A stretch of 64,000 nucleotides of DNA from G963665545 sp963665545 (GTDB lineage Bacteria; Pseudomonadota; Gammaproteobacteria; Xanthomonadales; SZUA-36): the NCBI GenBank assembly GCA_963665545.2, contig CAXXKZ010000017.1, positions 62,001-126,000 on the forward strand. The letters are read 5' to 3'. Positions 18,232 to 26,243 of this stretch are shown here, piece after piece (within the stretch, counting starts at the first letter, position 1; each line of letters opens with the position of its first letter). A program made the translations under genes and the position numbers. Under the pieces are notes generated by a model, which worked only from the letters and a program-made list of their open reading frames with translations, searched no databases and had not been told where the DNA came from.

Positions 18232-18418
18232 CAGCTTCCTCCGACTATTTCACTGAGCGGAAATCATAGCACTACTTCGAAGCCGCAGGCGACCCGCCGG
18301 CCCCGGTTGTGTAAGTCGAGCAATGCGAGCGGTACCAGAGGGGCCAAGCGCCTATTGCATGCCGTCGAGCGCAGCCGCCTTGCGCCAAAGGCGGGAGCAG
18401 GGAAGCGAGACTCCTTGG

Positions 18419-18796
18419 CTATTCCGGCCGCTTGAACTGCACAATCCGACGTCGATCACGCTTGTCGGGCCTGCGCACTCGTTGGCTGTTTGCCTGGCTC
18501 GCCAGGCGTTTGCTTTCGATTTGGGCTTCGCGGCGAGCGATGCTGGCCGGGTCTTCGGTGTAGCGTTGCTGGGCCAGCGTTGCGGAGACACGCTGTGCGC
18601 CCAGCTCAATGATGGTGATGTCGAATAAAGCCTCACCGCGGCGGACGCTGAGTTGATCGCCGATCTTGAGTGCCTTACCGGGTTTAACGCGCGTGCCCCC
18701 GAGCTGAACTTTGCCACCTTTAACGGCCTCCCGGGCGATGCTGCGGGTCTTATATAACCGCGCAGCCCATAGCCACTTGTCGACCCGGACCCCTAT
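18419..18796 (-). CDS. hslR: Heat-shock RNA-binding protein Hsp15 (S4 domain), non-standard start
   Basis: A 125-codon frame giving VRVDKWLWAARLYKTRSIAREAVKGGKV, the classic S4 RNA-binding domain of Hsp15, which rescues stalled 50S subunits carrying peptidyl-tRNA. It is followed by GTRVKPGKALKIGDQLSV and a basic C-terminal tail ending in RRPDKRDRRRIVQFKRPE. No in-frame ATG, GTG or TTG exists between the upstream in-frame stop and the conserved N-terminus. The likeliest initiator is ATA at 18796, five bases after GGAGAG within the end of htpG. This may be a rare AUA start, a mutated ATG or a base error. The gene follows htpG directly, so the two heat-shock genes would be cotranscribed. Confidence 0.8.
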   Translation of the reverse strand: MGVRVDKWLWAARLYKTRSIAREAVKGGKVQLGGTRVKPGKALKIGDQLSVRRGEALFDITIIELGAQRVSATLAQQRYTEDPASIARREAQIESKRLASQANSQRVRRPDKRDRRRIVQFKRPE

Positions 18797-18797
18797 G

Positions 18798-19856
18798 TCA
18801 GCTCTCCGTGGCCGGCAGTCCCTGCAGCATCAGTTTGTTGACTCGTTGCACGAAGCCGGCCGGGTCTTCGAGCTTGCCGCCCTCGGCCAGTATTGCCTGC
18901 TCGAACAGTATCAGGGTCAGATCTTCGGCGCTGTCTGAGTCCGGATCGCGCGCCAACTGGGCCACCAGCGGGTGACCGAAATTCAGTTCCAGCGTTGGCG
19001 CCGAGGTCGGCACGTCCTGGCCGGCCTGCTGCATCATCTGTTGCATGTAGAGGGCCATTTCGTGCTCATCGAGTACCAGGCAGGAGGCCGAATCGGTCAG
19101 ACGTCTGGATTTGCGCACGCCGCTGATGCGATCACCGAGGATATCTTCTATCCGCTTGATCGCATCGGCGTGTTGATCGTCATCTGCTTTGTCTTCGGCA
19201 GAATCCTCAGTCAGGTCATCGAGGTCAATGTCGACCTTGGCCACAGACTTGAAGGATTTGCCATCGTATTCGTGAAAGTAGCCCATCATCCACTCATCGA
19301 CACGATCAGAGAGCAGCAAAACCTCGATGCCGTTTTTGCGAAATACTTCAAGGTGCGGACTGCTGGCGGCGGCCGATTCGGATTCGGCGGTGATGTAGTA
19401 AATCGCCTCCTGGCCCACCTTCATCCTGCCGATGTAGCTTTCGAGGTCGGTTTCGCCGTCTTTGTCGGTGGTCTTGAAACGCAATAAAGGCGTGATGCGT
19501 TCGCGGTTATTCATGTCCTCGACGATGCCTTCCTTGATCACCGCACCGAACTGGGTCCAAAAGGCCTCATACTTTTCACCGCCTGCTTTGGACAGCTTGA
19601 CCAACATGTCCAGGGTGCGACGAATTACCGCCGAGCGAATCTTGGTGAGACCTTCGTTTTCCTGCAGCAATTCACGCGATATATTGAGTGGCAGGTCGCT
19701 GGAATCGACCACGCCACGCATGAAGCGCAAATAGTGCGGCAGGATATTCTGCGCGGCATCCATGATAAACACGCGATTGACGTAGAGCCGCAGGCCGCTG
19801 CGCTCATCGCGCTGCAGCATCAGATCATAGGGCGCCTTCGCCGGCACATACAGCAG
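18798..19856 (-). pseudogene. htpG: Chaperone HtpG (Hsp90), N-terminal half lost at IS3 insertion
   Basis: The remaining 352 codons start at LLYVPAKAPYDL (middle domain) and continue through LYVNRVFIMDAAQNILPHYLRFMRGVVDSSDLPLNISRELLQ to the C-terminal dimerisation domain. This is about 55% of a normal HtpG of about 630 residues. The N-terminal GHKL ATPase domain is missing: the IS3-family element begins at 19857 and the DNA on its other side (21121 onward) is not htpG. An open frame reads on into the IS and supplies a fortuitous Met, but the product would lack ATPase activity. Confidence 0.93.
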
Positions 19857-19887
19857 TGACGTGGTCAAGCTATTTGATACAACCCAG

Positions 19888-20766
19888 TTAAGCAACTTTT
19901 CTTAATTCTGTCATTTCCATTTCAAACTGATTCGGACTTCTGTAATTGAGGTACGAATGCAGTCTGTAACTGTTATAAAACATCGATATGTAATCCAGGA
20001 TATCCTGCTGGGCTTCATAGCGGGTCTGGTAGTGTCGCCAGTGCACCCGTTCCTGCTTCAGGCTGCCGAAGAAGCTCTCCACAACAGCGTTATCCCAGCA
20101 GTCGCCTTTTCGGCTCATGCTGCCTTTGAAGCCATGCGCTTTCAATAATCGCCTGAAAGCTTTACTGGCATATTGGGATCCGCGGTCAGAATGGTGGATC
20201 AAGCCTGCTTTTGGCCTGCGCAACCAGATCGCCATCGTCAATGCATCACACACCAGCTGTGCAGTCATTCGGCTGCTCATACTCCAGCCCACAACTTTTC
20301 TGGAATATAAATCAATCACAACAGCCAGATACAACCAGCCTTGCTGGGTCCAGACATAGGTGATGTCTGAAGCAAAAACCTGGTTGGGTTGCTCAACGTC
20401 AAATTGCCGTTCCAATAAATTTTCAAATAACGGCAATTTATGATTGCTGTTGGTGGTCACTTTGAATTTCTTTTTATGACGAACTTGAATAACCGCTTCT
20501 TTCATCAGGTTCACGGTCTTCGTTCTGCTGATCGGAAAACCCAATGCATTCATCGCTCTTTTCATGCGCCGCCGGCCATAGGTATATTGGCTGGCAACGG
20601 CTATATCCTTCATCCAGTCCAGCATCTCCTGGTGCTCCGTATCCGCCAGCCTGGCTTCTGTAATTCGCCGATAGTGGTAATAACCTTGTCGGCTGACACC
20701 CAGTACTCGACACATCAGGTCGATTGGCCAGGTCTTCTTGTGTTGGGTGACAAACAAATATTTCAT
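19888..20766 (-). CDS. IS3-family transposase OrfB
   Basis: 292 residues from ATG 20766 (MKYLFVTQHKKTW). It has the HTH_21 region YGRRRMKRAMNALG and the rve core with FASDITYVWTQQGW (D), HHSDRGSQYAS (D) and DNAVVESFFGSLK (E). The open frame extends upstream in frame -1 of OrfA to 20931, consistent with an OrfAB fusion made by slippage at an A7 run near the end of OrfA. This copy has Thr in RLADTEHQEM where copy 2 has Pro. Confidence 0.95.
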   Translation of the reverse strand: MKYLFVTQHKKTWPIDLMCRVLGVSRQGYYHYRRITEARLADTEHQEMLDWMKDIAVASQYTYGRRRMKRAMNALGFPISRTKTVNLMKEAVIQVRHKKKFKVTTNSNHKLPLFENLLERQFDVEQPNQVFASDITYVWTQQGWLYLAVVIDLYSRKVVGWSMSSRMTAQLVCDALTMAIWLRRPKAGLIHHSDRGSQYASKAFRRLLKAHGFKGSMSRKGDCWDNAVVESFFGSLKQERVHWRHYQTRYEAQQDILDYISMFYNSYRLHSYLNYRSPNQFEMEMTELRKVA

Positions 20767-21056
20767 TTCATTTCTTTGGCAAAGAAGACCGTCGCTTTTT
20801 TTAGGATTTCTTTCTCCATTTTCAGGTTTTTGACCTGCGATCTTAACTTCCGGATTTCTTCCTGTTCCGGGGTGAGTTTGCCGTTCCCGCGGAAAGATTG
20901 CCCACCATCGGCTCGGTGTTCTGAAACCCAACGACCGAGCATATTGCCATTAAGCCCAAGGCTTCTGGCAGCTTCTGCACGGCTATAACCTTGATCGACT
21001 ACCAAACTGACTGCATCCAGTTTGAACTCCTTTGAATACTTTTTTCTTCTTCTCAA
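20763..21056 (-). CDS. IS3-family transposase OrfA
   Basis: 97 residues: helix-turn-helix (YSKEFKLDAVSLVVDQGYS followed by AEAARSLGLN) and a C-terminal leucine zipper-like heptad region (EEIRKLRSQVKNLKMEKEIL). It ends with an ATGA overlap with orfB. The AAAAAAAG run coding for ILKK is a plausible -1 slippery site. Confidence 0.94.
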   Translation of the reverse strand: MRRRKKYSKEFKLDAVSLVVDQGYSRAEAARSLGLNGNMLGRWVSEHRADGGQSFRGNGKLTPEQEEIRKLRSQVKNLKMEKEILKKATVFFAKEMK

Positions 21057-21278
21057 TTTACTTCTCCCAGTTAAATAAATTATCTCTTAACTGGGTTGTA
21101 CAATCTATTGGACCACTTCAGGCGATGCTCTTTCCGCCCAAGAGATCTTCCAACCCTCCTTCCTCACCCGCTCTTCAGAGTGTGCATCACGCTCCCGGTT
21201 TCTGGTGATCTGGACGACGTGGCGTATGCAGTGCCGTCCCTCAGTGTGCTGGACCAGGGGCCGGGTAAGACCGTCTAA

Positions 21279-21315
21279 GGGTATCGCCCATATTGGTGTA
21301 AAAATACACGCTAAG
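21279..21315. repeat. Terminal inverted repeat of a Tn3-family transposon
   Basis: A 37-bp segment beginning GGGTATCGCCCATATTGG and ending ATACACGCTAAG. The GGG start and ACGCTAAG end are the hallmarks of Tn3-family 38-bp repeats. The transposase fragment stops inside it, as is usual. Confidence 0.8.
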
Positions 21316-21680
21316 CGCGGTACGGATGGATCAATTTGGGGTCGATGACATACTCTCCATAGAGCACGACATTCTCCCATTCGATAGGACTGACGTGCTC
21401 CAACAACGAAACGTCAATGTTGTTCTCTTCCGGGTTGCATTGTGAGATGACCCTGGATATTTCTTTGGCCTGCCAGTAAATAATGCTGGCCAGAATCAAC
21501 GTTAAGCAACTGCAAGAATTCATTTGGTCGTGCAGTTCGTGTGAATTGATCCGGCCGCGTTTACCGTAATAGACATCCCGTGCGAGCGCATGCAGCTGCT
21601 CGATCTTGAGCAAGCCGCGTTGAATTCGCTGCCGGAGATGGTTATTTTCGCCCAAATCGCCGAAAAGGTGCAGTAGCGTG
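21311..21680 (-). pseudogene. tnpA: Tn3-family transposase TnpA, C-terminal fragment
   Basis: About 120 residues with RGLLKIEQLHALARDVYYGKRG, QMNSCSCLTLILASIIYWQAKEI and SLLEHVSPIEWENVVLYGEY. This is the highly conserved end of Tn3-type TnpA. Homology fades around LLHLFGDLGENN (about 21680), where the sequence passes into the STN-domain fragment. No resolvase, no second inverted repeat and no cargo boundaries are visible, so this is a relic. Confidence 0.92.
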
Positions 21681-21687
21681 TTGGTGT

Positions 21688-21942
21688 TTTCACTTCGAGT
21701 TTGATATGCTCAAGCAGGCGGTTGATTTAGCGCTGACCGAGTTCGCCGAGCAAGCCGATCTGACATTGGTGTTTCCGGACTCGTTGGTCCGGAACAAGTT
21801 GGCGAACGAATTGATCGGCAGGTTCACACTGCAGGAAGGAATCAATGTTATGCTAGCCGACACCGGGTTACGCGCCTCGTTCAGCGACGGAATTGTGATG
21901 AGTATTTCGGCCGAAGATACATCGGCAAGTGAGGATCAAACC
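21688..21942 (+). pseudogene. STN-domain (secretin/TonB N-terminus) fragment without its own start
   Basis: FEFDMLKQAVDLALTEFAEQADLTLVFPDSLV and GRFTLQEGINVMLADTGL match the STN domain that precedes the plug in FecA-type receptors or stands downstream of FecR-like sensors. It is in the same frame as the receptor gene. It lies upstream of the receptor's signal peptide, a topologically impossible place for a periplasmic signalling domain in one polypeptide. The 5' part is missing at the Tn3 junction. Translation could begin at ATG 21706, but no binding site is seen. Confidence 0.65.
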
Positions 21943-24051
21943 ATGAACGAGCATTCCCGCCCTTCATTTTTCAGGCGGCTTACGGCCGCGCTGGCGGTGG
22001 CATTTACCGTTTCAGCCGTGGCACAGCCACAAGACAACGAACAGCCAGTCCTTGAGGAAGTAGTCGTAACAGCGATGAAACGCCAACAGGTATTAAGTGA
22101 TGTGCCTATATCGATTCAAGCCTTCACCGGCGAGCAGCTCGAAGATCGCGGATTCGCCGATATTCGTGATGTGTTCACGCAAATTCCAGGTGCGACCGAG
22201 GGCACAGGAGGCTCTCCCGGCACACGGCAATTTATCATCCGCAGCGTAGGCTCGTTATTTGGTGATGCGACGGTCGGCTACTATCTCGACGAGGCGGCAT
22301 TTTCGATGCCGGGGGGGTCGCCGTACGCGCCGGTGGCGACAACCTGGGACTTGGGCCGGGTGGAAGTCTTGCGTGGGCCGCAAGGCACGCTCTATGGTCA
22401 AGGCGCGATGGGCGGACAGATTCGCTTCATCTCCGCAGCGCCGGATCTCGAACACTTCCGGGTGCGCGGGCAAGCTTCGGCCTCCGGAACCCAAGGCGGG
22501 GATGCCAATGATTCTGCCTCGCTGGCCGTGAGCGTGCCCATCGTTCCCGGCGTATTCGCGATCCGTACGTCCGCCGATTACCAGTCCCAGGGCGGCTATG
22601 CCGAGATTACCGATTTCCCGGATCGCGAAAACCTGGGCGACTCCACCACCAAGACCTATCGCCTCACAGCATTGCTGACACCGTCTCCGGACTGGCGCTT
22701 CCAATTTGCCTACTGGCACACCGACAACCAGTATTCGGGCTGCGGATTTTTGATTTCCGTCGATCCGCCGTTTTGTACACAAGGCAGTGATGAGAGGGTC
22801 AACGAGAACAGCACCAAGTACGACCTATTTTCGTTGTTTGCCTCTTACAACGCAGGCCGGTTTTCGATCGAAAGCAGCAGCGGCTATATCGAAGCTGGCC
22901 GCACCTCCAACAGTGTGCTTCAGTTCTTCGGCTTTCCGCTGTTCTTCACCTCCGATGCTCCGGGTGATGTGTTCACGCAGGAACTGCGTCTTGTCTCCAA
23001 TGGGGAAGGCCCGTTGAATTGGATCCTGGGCGGCTACTACCAGGACGGCACAGCGCATTCGAACTTCGAAATTACCGGCTTCCTAAACCTTACTGGCATG
23101 TCCCAAAATCACTCGGCGGCCAAAGCGGTATTTGGCGAAATATCCTACGATTTCATGGACGGTAAGCTCACGCCCTTGATCGGCGGTCGCTGGTTTCACA
23201 ATAAGCGCACTTTGAGCACTATTACCACAGACGCCCCAACGTTTGAAACGTTTAATCCGCGTTTTAATCTTTCCTACCGCCCCACCGAAGGCAGGCTCTA
23301 CTACTTCAATGCGGCCAAAGGCTTTCGCAGCGGGGCTTTCAATGGTGCGCTTTCCATCATCGTCAACGGCGATGGTCCGGGGGGCTATGGTCTGCCGGTC
23401 AAACCGAATGTCGATCCGGACCATTTGTGGACCTATGAACTTGGCGGCAAGTGGACTGTACTGAACCGCACGCTTAATTTCGGAGCGACGATCTATTTCA
23501 CGCGTTGGTCCAACATGCAGATCACGGTGAACCCGGTAGGAATTGCGGGGGCTTCTCTGAACGCGGGTGAAGCGGAGATCAAGGGCCTGGAACTGGAGTT
23601 TGCCTGGCACACACCGATTGACGGGCTGACACTCAGCGGCAACGCCAGCATCAGCACCAGCGAATTTGTCGAGTTAAGCTTTGGCGTCGCCGATACCCCG
23701 GATGATGGATTGAGCATCGGTGGACGCATTCCGTTCACACCGGAAAAGACCGCAACGCTGACGGGTGACTACTCGTTTCCACTGGGCGTGAACGGTTTCC
23801 AGGGGCGAATCCTGAGCACCTTGTCGTATATTGGTGACCAGATTGACGTGTCGTCTGGCGCGGTATCGGATGATCACACGTTGCTCAGCGCCAGATTTGG
23901 TATTGAGAAAGGCCATTGGGCTGCCTTTCTATACGGCGAAAATCTGCTGGACGACAGCGGCACCATCTACACGCAGCGCAATGTCGCCGGGAATTTCCTC
24001 ACGAGGTTCTATCCTCGCGTGATCGGCGTTCAACTCAAGTTCGATTATTGA
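21943..24051 (+). CDS. TonB-dependent outer-membrane receptor
   Basis: 702 residues from ATG 21943, preceded by GAGG. A signal peptide (RPSFFRRLTAALAVAFTVSAVA) is followed by a TonB box-like EEVVVTAMKR. The plug domain contains DVPISIQAFTGEQLEDRG and VEVLRGPQGTLYGQGAMGGQIRF. The remainder is a 22-stranded barrel ending VIGVQLKFDY with a terminal aromatic residue. It imports a bulky or scarce substrate across the outer membrane using TonB energy; the substrate is not evident. The frame is continuous with the STN fragment upstream, so a longer product from 21706 is possible. A DUF3604 3' fragment follows directly, so this receptor may derive from a catabolic locus. Confidence 0.92.
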   Translation: MNEHSRPSFFRRLTAALAVAFTVSAVAQPQDNEQPVLEEVVVTAMKRQQVLSDVPISIQAFTGEQLEDRGFADIRDVFTQIPGATEGTGGSPGTRQFIIRSVGSLFGDATVGYYLDEAAFSMPGGSPYAPVATTWDLGRVEVLRGPQGTLYGQGAMGGQIRFISAAPDLEHFRVRGQASASGTQGGDANDSASLAVSVPIVPGVFAIRTSADYQSQGGYAEITDFPDRENLGDSTTKTYRLTALLTPSPDWRFQFAYWHTDNQYSGCGFLISVDPPFCTQGSDERVNENSTKYDLFSLFASYNAGRFSIESSSGYIEAGRTSNSVLQFFGFPLFFTSDAPGDVFTQELRLVSNGEGPLNWILGGYYQDGTAHSNFEITGFLNLTGMSQNHSAAKAVFGEISYDFMDGKLTPLIGGRWFHNKRTLSTITTDAPTFETFNPRFNLSYRPTEGRLYYFNAAKGFRSGAFNGALSIIVNGDGPGGYGLPVKPNVDPDHLWTYELGGKWTVLNRTLNFGATIYFTRWSNMQITVNPVGIAGASLNAGEAEIKGLELEFAWHTPIDGLTLSGNASISTSEFVELSFGVADTPDDGLSIGGRIPFTPEKTATLTGDYSFPLGVNGFQGRILSTLSYIGDQIDVSSGAVSDDHTLLSARFGIEKGHWAAFLYGENLLDDSGTIYTQRNVAGNFLTRFYPRVIGVQLKFDY

Positions 24052-24053
24052 AC

Positions 24054-24224
24054 GAACCCGCGGTGGAACTCAAGACCGTGTGGCGCGATCCGAGCTTCGA
24101 CCCGCGGCAACGGGCGACTTACTACGCACGGGTGCTGGAGAATCCCTCCTGCCGTTGGTCGACCTGGGATGCGAGTGCCGGCGTCGATGAGTACATCAAT
24201 GGGCTTGTTGGTCTGAAGGAATGA
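24054..24224 (+). pseudogene. 3' fragment of a DUF3604-family gene
   Basis: In the frame ending at 24224 the sequence reads ELKTVWRDPSFDPRQRATYYARVLENPSCRWSTWD. This matches the highly conserved C-terminal end of DUF3604 proteins, which are usually more than 600 residues. It begins immediately after the receptor stop codon and has no start. It therefore records a deletion that fused the receptor gene to the tail of a DUF3604 gene. Such receptor/DUF3604 neighbours are seen in aquatic proteobacteria (inference). Confidence 0.8.
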
Positions 24225-24476
24225 ACCCAACGATGGTCCCTGACTGGCTGCTCCAAATCTGGCAGTGGCCCGATTTCTTTCGCCCGGACGACGGATTTGG
24301 CGTGAAACACAGAGAAAACAGAGCAGAATCCAGTTTTCACCGTTCAAACGGCGCAACGTTTTGCAGTGAATTGACCGAAATGCTGACGAAATGCGACGTT
24401 TAATGAATGTGGGATTCCGGCAAGATGGCGTTTCAATGTCGTATACTCGTGACCTTTACCTGTTGGAGTAAGAAGC

Positions 24477-25364
24477 GTGCGCCATTCGACCCGTCGAGAA
24501 TTCGTTAAAGCAATTGGCCTTGCGGCGGCGATGACGCCACTCATGTCACTCACAGCGCTTGCCGGAGACTATGAAGAAGGCTATGCCACTGCCGAAGACG
24601 GGGCGAAGCTCTATTTCCGCGTGTACGGTAATCCAGATGGCCCCAACTTGTTCATGGGACCGCATTTCTATGCATCTCAGCGTCTGACCTCACTGGAGGA
24701 TGAGGGACTTAAAGACCCGACCGACCAGTGGATCGAGGGCCTGGCGGACAAGTACCGCCTGATTTTGGCGGATTATCCCAGGGGCACCGGCAACACGGGC
24801 GACGCCTTGGGTCTGGAATTCACCCCCGATATCGCAGTACGGGACTATCTTTCGATCGCCGATGCCGTCGGGGCAAAGCAATTTGCCTGGATCGGTTATT
24901 CCTACGGTGGGGCAATGGGCGTACAGATGGCCTGCCGGACCAATCGGGTGTCGGCGCTGATGATCGGTGGGTTCCCGCCACTCAATGCGCCATTCTGGAA
25001 GATGGTGAAAGTCACCGAGGATCTGGCTGCAAATCCCCCGGCAGCATTCGCTCAAATGGAGATCGATGAGAAGGTTTGGTTGCAGTCCGTGGGCTTCTAC
25101 CGACCGCTGCTGACCTGGCCAGAGCGTGAGGAAGTGTCAAAGCTGACCATGCCGCGGATGGTGTTCATCGGCGAGAACGACTTTGGCCAGGGTCTGGATC
25201 CGAAATACATGACCGCATTGGCGCAACCCATTCGCAGTACTGAAACCGAATTGCGCACCCTGGGCTGGGAAATACATTGGATTTCAGGAGCGGGCCACCT
25301 CGATGCGATCAAGCCCGAAGTAGCCCTGCCAATCGTGCGAACATTTCTGGGAAAGGTGCTGTAG
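24477..25364 (+). CDS. Tat-exported alpha/beta hydrolase
   Basis: 295 residues from GTG 24477, preceded by GGAGTAAG. The N-terminus carries a Tat signal (STRREFVKAIGLAAAMTPL). The hydrolase fold shows the nucleophile elbow GYSYGGAMG (Ser), an acid in FIGENDFGQG and a His in SGAGHLDAI, so the triad appears complete. It acts in the periplasm; the substrate is unknown. It lies about 250 bp downstream of the DUF3604 relic with its own leader region. Confidence 0.88.
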   Translation: MRHSTRREFVKAIGLAAAMTPLMSLTALAGDYEEGYATAEDGAKLYFRVYGNPDGPNLFMGPHFYASQRLTSLEDEGLKDPTDQWIEGLADKYRLILADYPRGTGNTGDALGLEFTPDIAVRDYLSIADAVGAKQFAWIGYSYGGAMGVQMACRTNRVSALMIGGFPPLNAPFWKMVKVTEDLAANPPAAFAQMEIDEKVWLQSVGFYRPLLTWPEREEVSKLTMPRMVFIGENDFGQGLDPKYMTALAQPIRSTETELRTLGWEIHWISGAGHLDAIKPEVALPIVRTFLGKVL

Positions 25365-25499
25365 GGGAGCCCGCTTGAGGGCGAAGGCATGCCTCACCGC
25401 AGAGGGCGTGGCAAATAAAAACTGAAGGACCGCTGTGGGTCGTAAGCGGCTATTCTATATCTGAAATAATTTTTAAGACCGAGCCCCGAAAATCCCCCC

Positions 25500-25526
25500 T
25501 GAAACACTATAGAGTATTCTGTTTCA
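25500..25526. repeat. Palindromic site 1 near tyrosine recombinase
   Basis: TGAAACACTAT and ATTCTGTTTCA form inverted 11-bp arms around a 5-bp centre. The outer seven bases are perfectly complementary. The same arm motif recurs at 25605-25632. It could be a recombinase core site or a regulator operator. Confidence 0.6.
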
Positions 25527-25604
25527 CTTTCCGTCGTGCCGGCAGCGCGCTACGGCACTTCGGGAGGGAAAAATAACGCTTTTGTTTTAATTCCTTATCG
25601 ACTT

Positions 25605-25632
25605 TGAAACAGTTCCTTTGTAATCTGTTTCA
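25605..25632. repeat. Palindromic site 2 overlapping the recombinase leader
   Basis: TGAAACAGTTC and AATCTGTTTCA form inverted 11-bp arms around a 6-bp centre. The outer eight bases are perfectly complementary. The 11-6-11 layout equals that of dif-type XerCD sites. It ends one base before the recombinase ATG, where a ribosome binding site would be expected. Confidence 0.6.
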
Positions 25633-25633
25633 T

Positions 25634-26233
25634 ATGAACGACAGTAATCCGCTTTTTGACCAACACGGCCAACGTCTTTATCTGACCAATGAAGAAGAAC
25701 GACAGGCTTTTATGCAAGCAGCCAGTTCCGCAGACCGCCCGTTACGGACTTTTTGCGGTGTTCTGCATCACACAGGATGCAGGATTTCAGAAGCCTTGGA
25801 ACTCACAATAAGGCGGGTTGATCTGGACGCGGAAACCATCACTTTCCGCACCCTCAAAAAACGCGGCTCCAAAATTATCTACCGCGCCGTACCGGTACCC
25901 CCTGATTTTCTGGACATTCTCGATATGGTGCATGGCATCCGGGCAGCACGTAAGGAATGGAAGCAACGAGCAGACGACCAGCTATGGTCTTTTTCCCGTA
26001 CAACCGCATGGCGGCGCGTTACCAAAATCATGATTGAGGCCGGAATACCGGAAGGGCCGCACCGCACCACCAAGGGTTTGCGGCATGGCTATGGTGTTCA
26101 CGCAATCAGCAAGGGCGTGGCCTTGAACATGCTGCAAAAATGGCTCGGTCATTCGATCATGGAAAACACGGCTATTTATTCCAATGCCGTGGGTGAAGAA
26201 CAAAAAAAGATTGCTGCGCAAATGTGGGAATAG
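25634..26233 (+). CDS. Small tyrosine recombinase/integrase (catalytic domain only)
   Basis: 199 residues from ATG 25634. Visible tyrosine-recombinase motifs are TGCRISEAL (first Arg), a beta-hairpin Lys region (TFRTLKKRGSK), TKGLRHGYGVH (second Arg/His box, with Lys where His is usual), WLGHSIMENTAIYSN (His and the nucleophilic Tyr). The N-terminal SAM-like core-binding domain of about 100 residues is largely missing, so the protein is much shorter than XerC/D (about 300). No Shine-Dalgarno is visible because palindrome site 2 occupies that region. The neighbours are metabolic genes; no cargo element is apparent. Confidence 0.85.
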   Translation: MNDSNPLFDQHGQRLYLTNEEERQAFMQAASSADRPLRTFCGVLHHTGCRISEALELTIRRVDLDAETITFRTLKKRGSKIIYRAVPVPPDFLDILDMVHGIRAARKEWKQRADDQLWSFSRTTAWRRVTKIMIEAGIPEGPHRTTKGLRHGYGVHAISKGVALNMLQKWLGHSIMENTAIYSNAVGEEQKKIAAQMWE

Positions 26234-26243
26234 ACTAATCTTT

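Larger units (their letters stand above)
19857..21120 (-). mobile_element. IS3-family element, copy 1 (1264 bp)
   Basis: The ends are TGACGTGGTCAAGCTATTTG at the left and, on the complement, TGAAGTGGTCCAATAGATTG at the right, both leading into a shared ACAACCCAGTTAAG. This gives IRs of about 36 bp with TGA...TCA termini as usual for IS3. Flanking bases (CAG / GGC) show no 3-5 bp target duplication. Copy 2 at 41499-42762 has the same length and differs in coding sequence by one base. Confidence 0.95.

Noticed and set aside
18352..18717. 121-codon minus-strand frame beginning MAKFSSGARALNPV
   Set aside because: It is a frame-shifted shadow of hslR, whose conserved S4 domain lies in the neighbouring frame.
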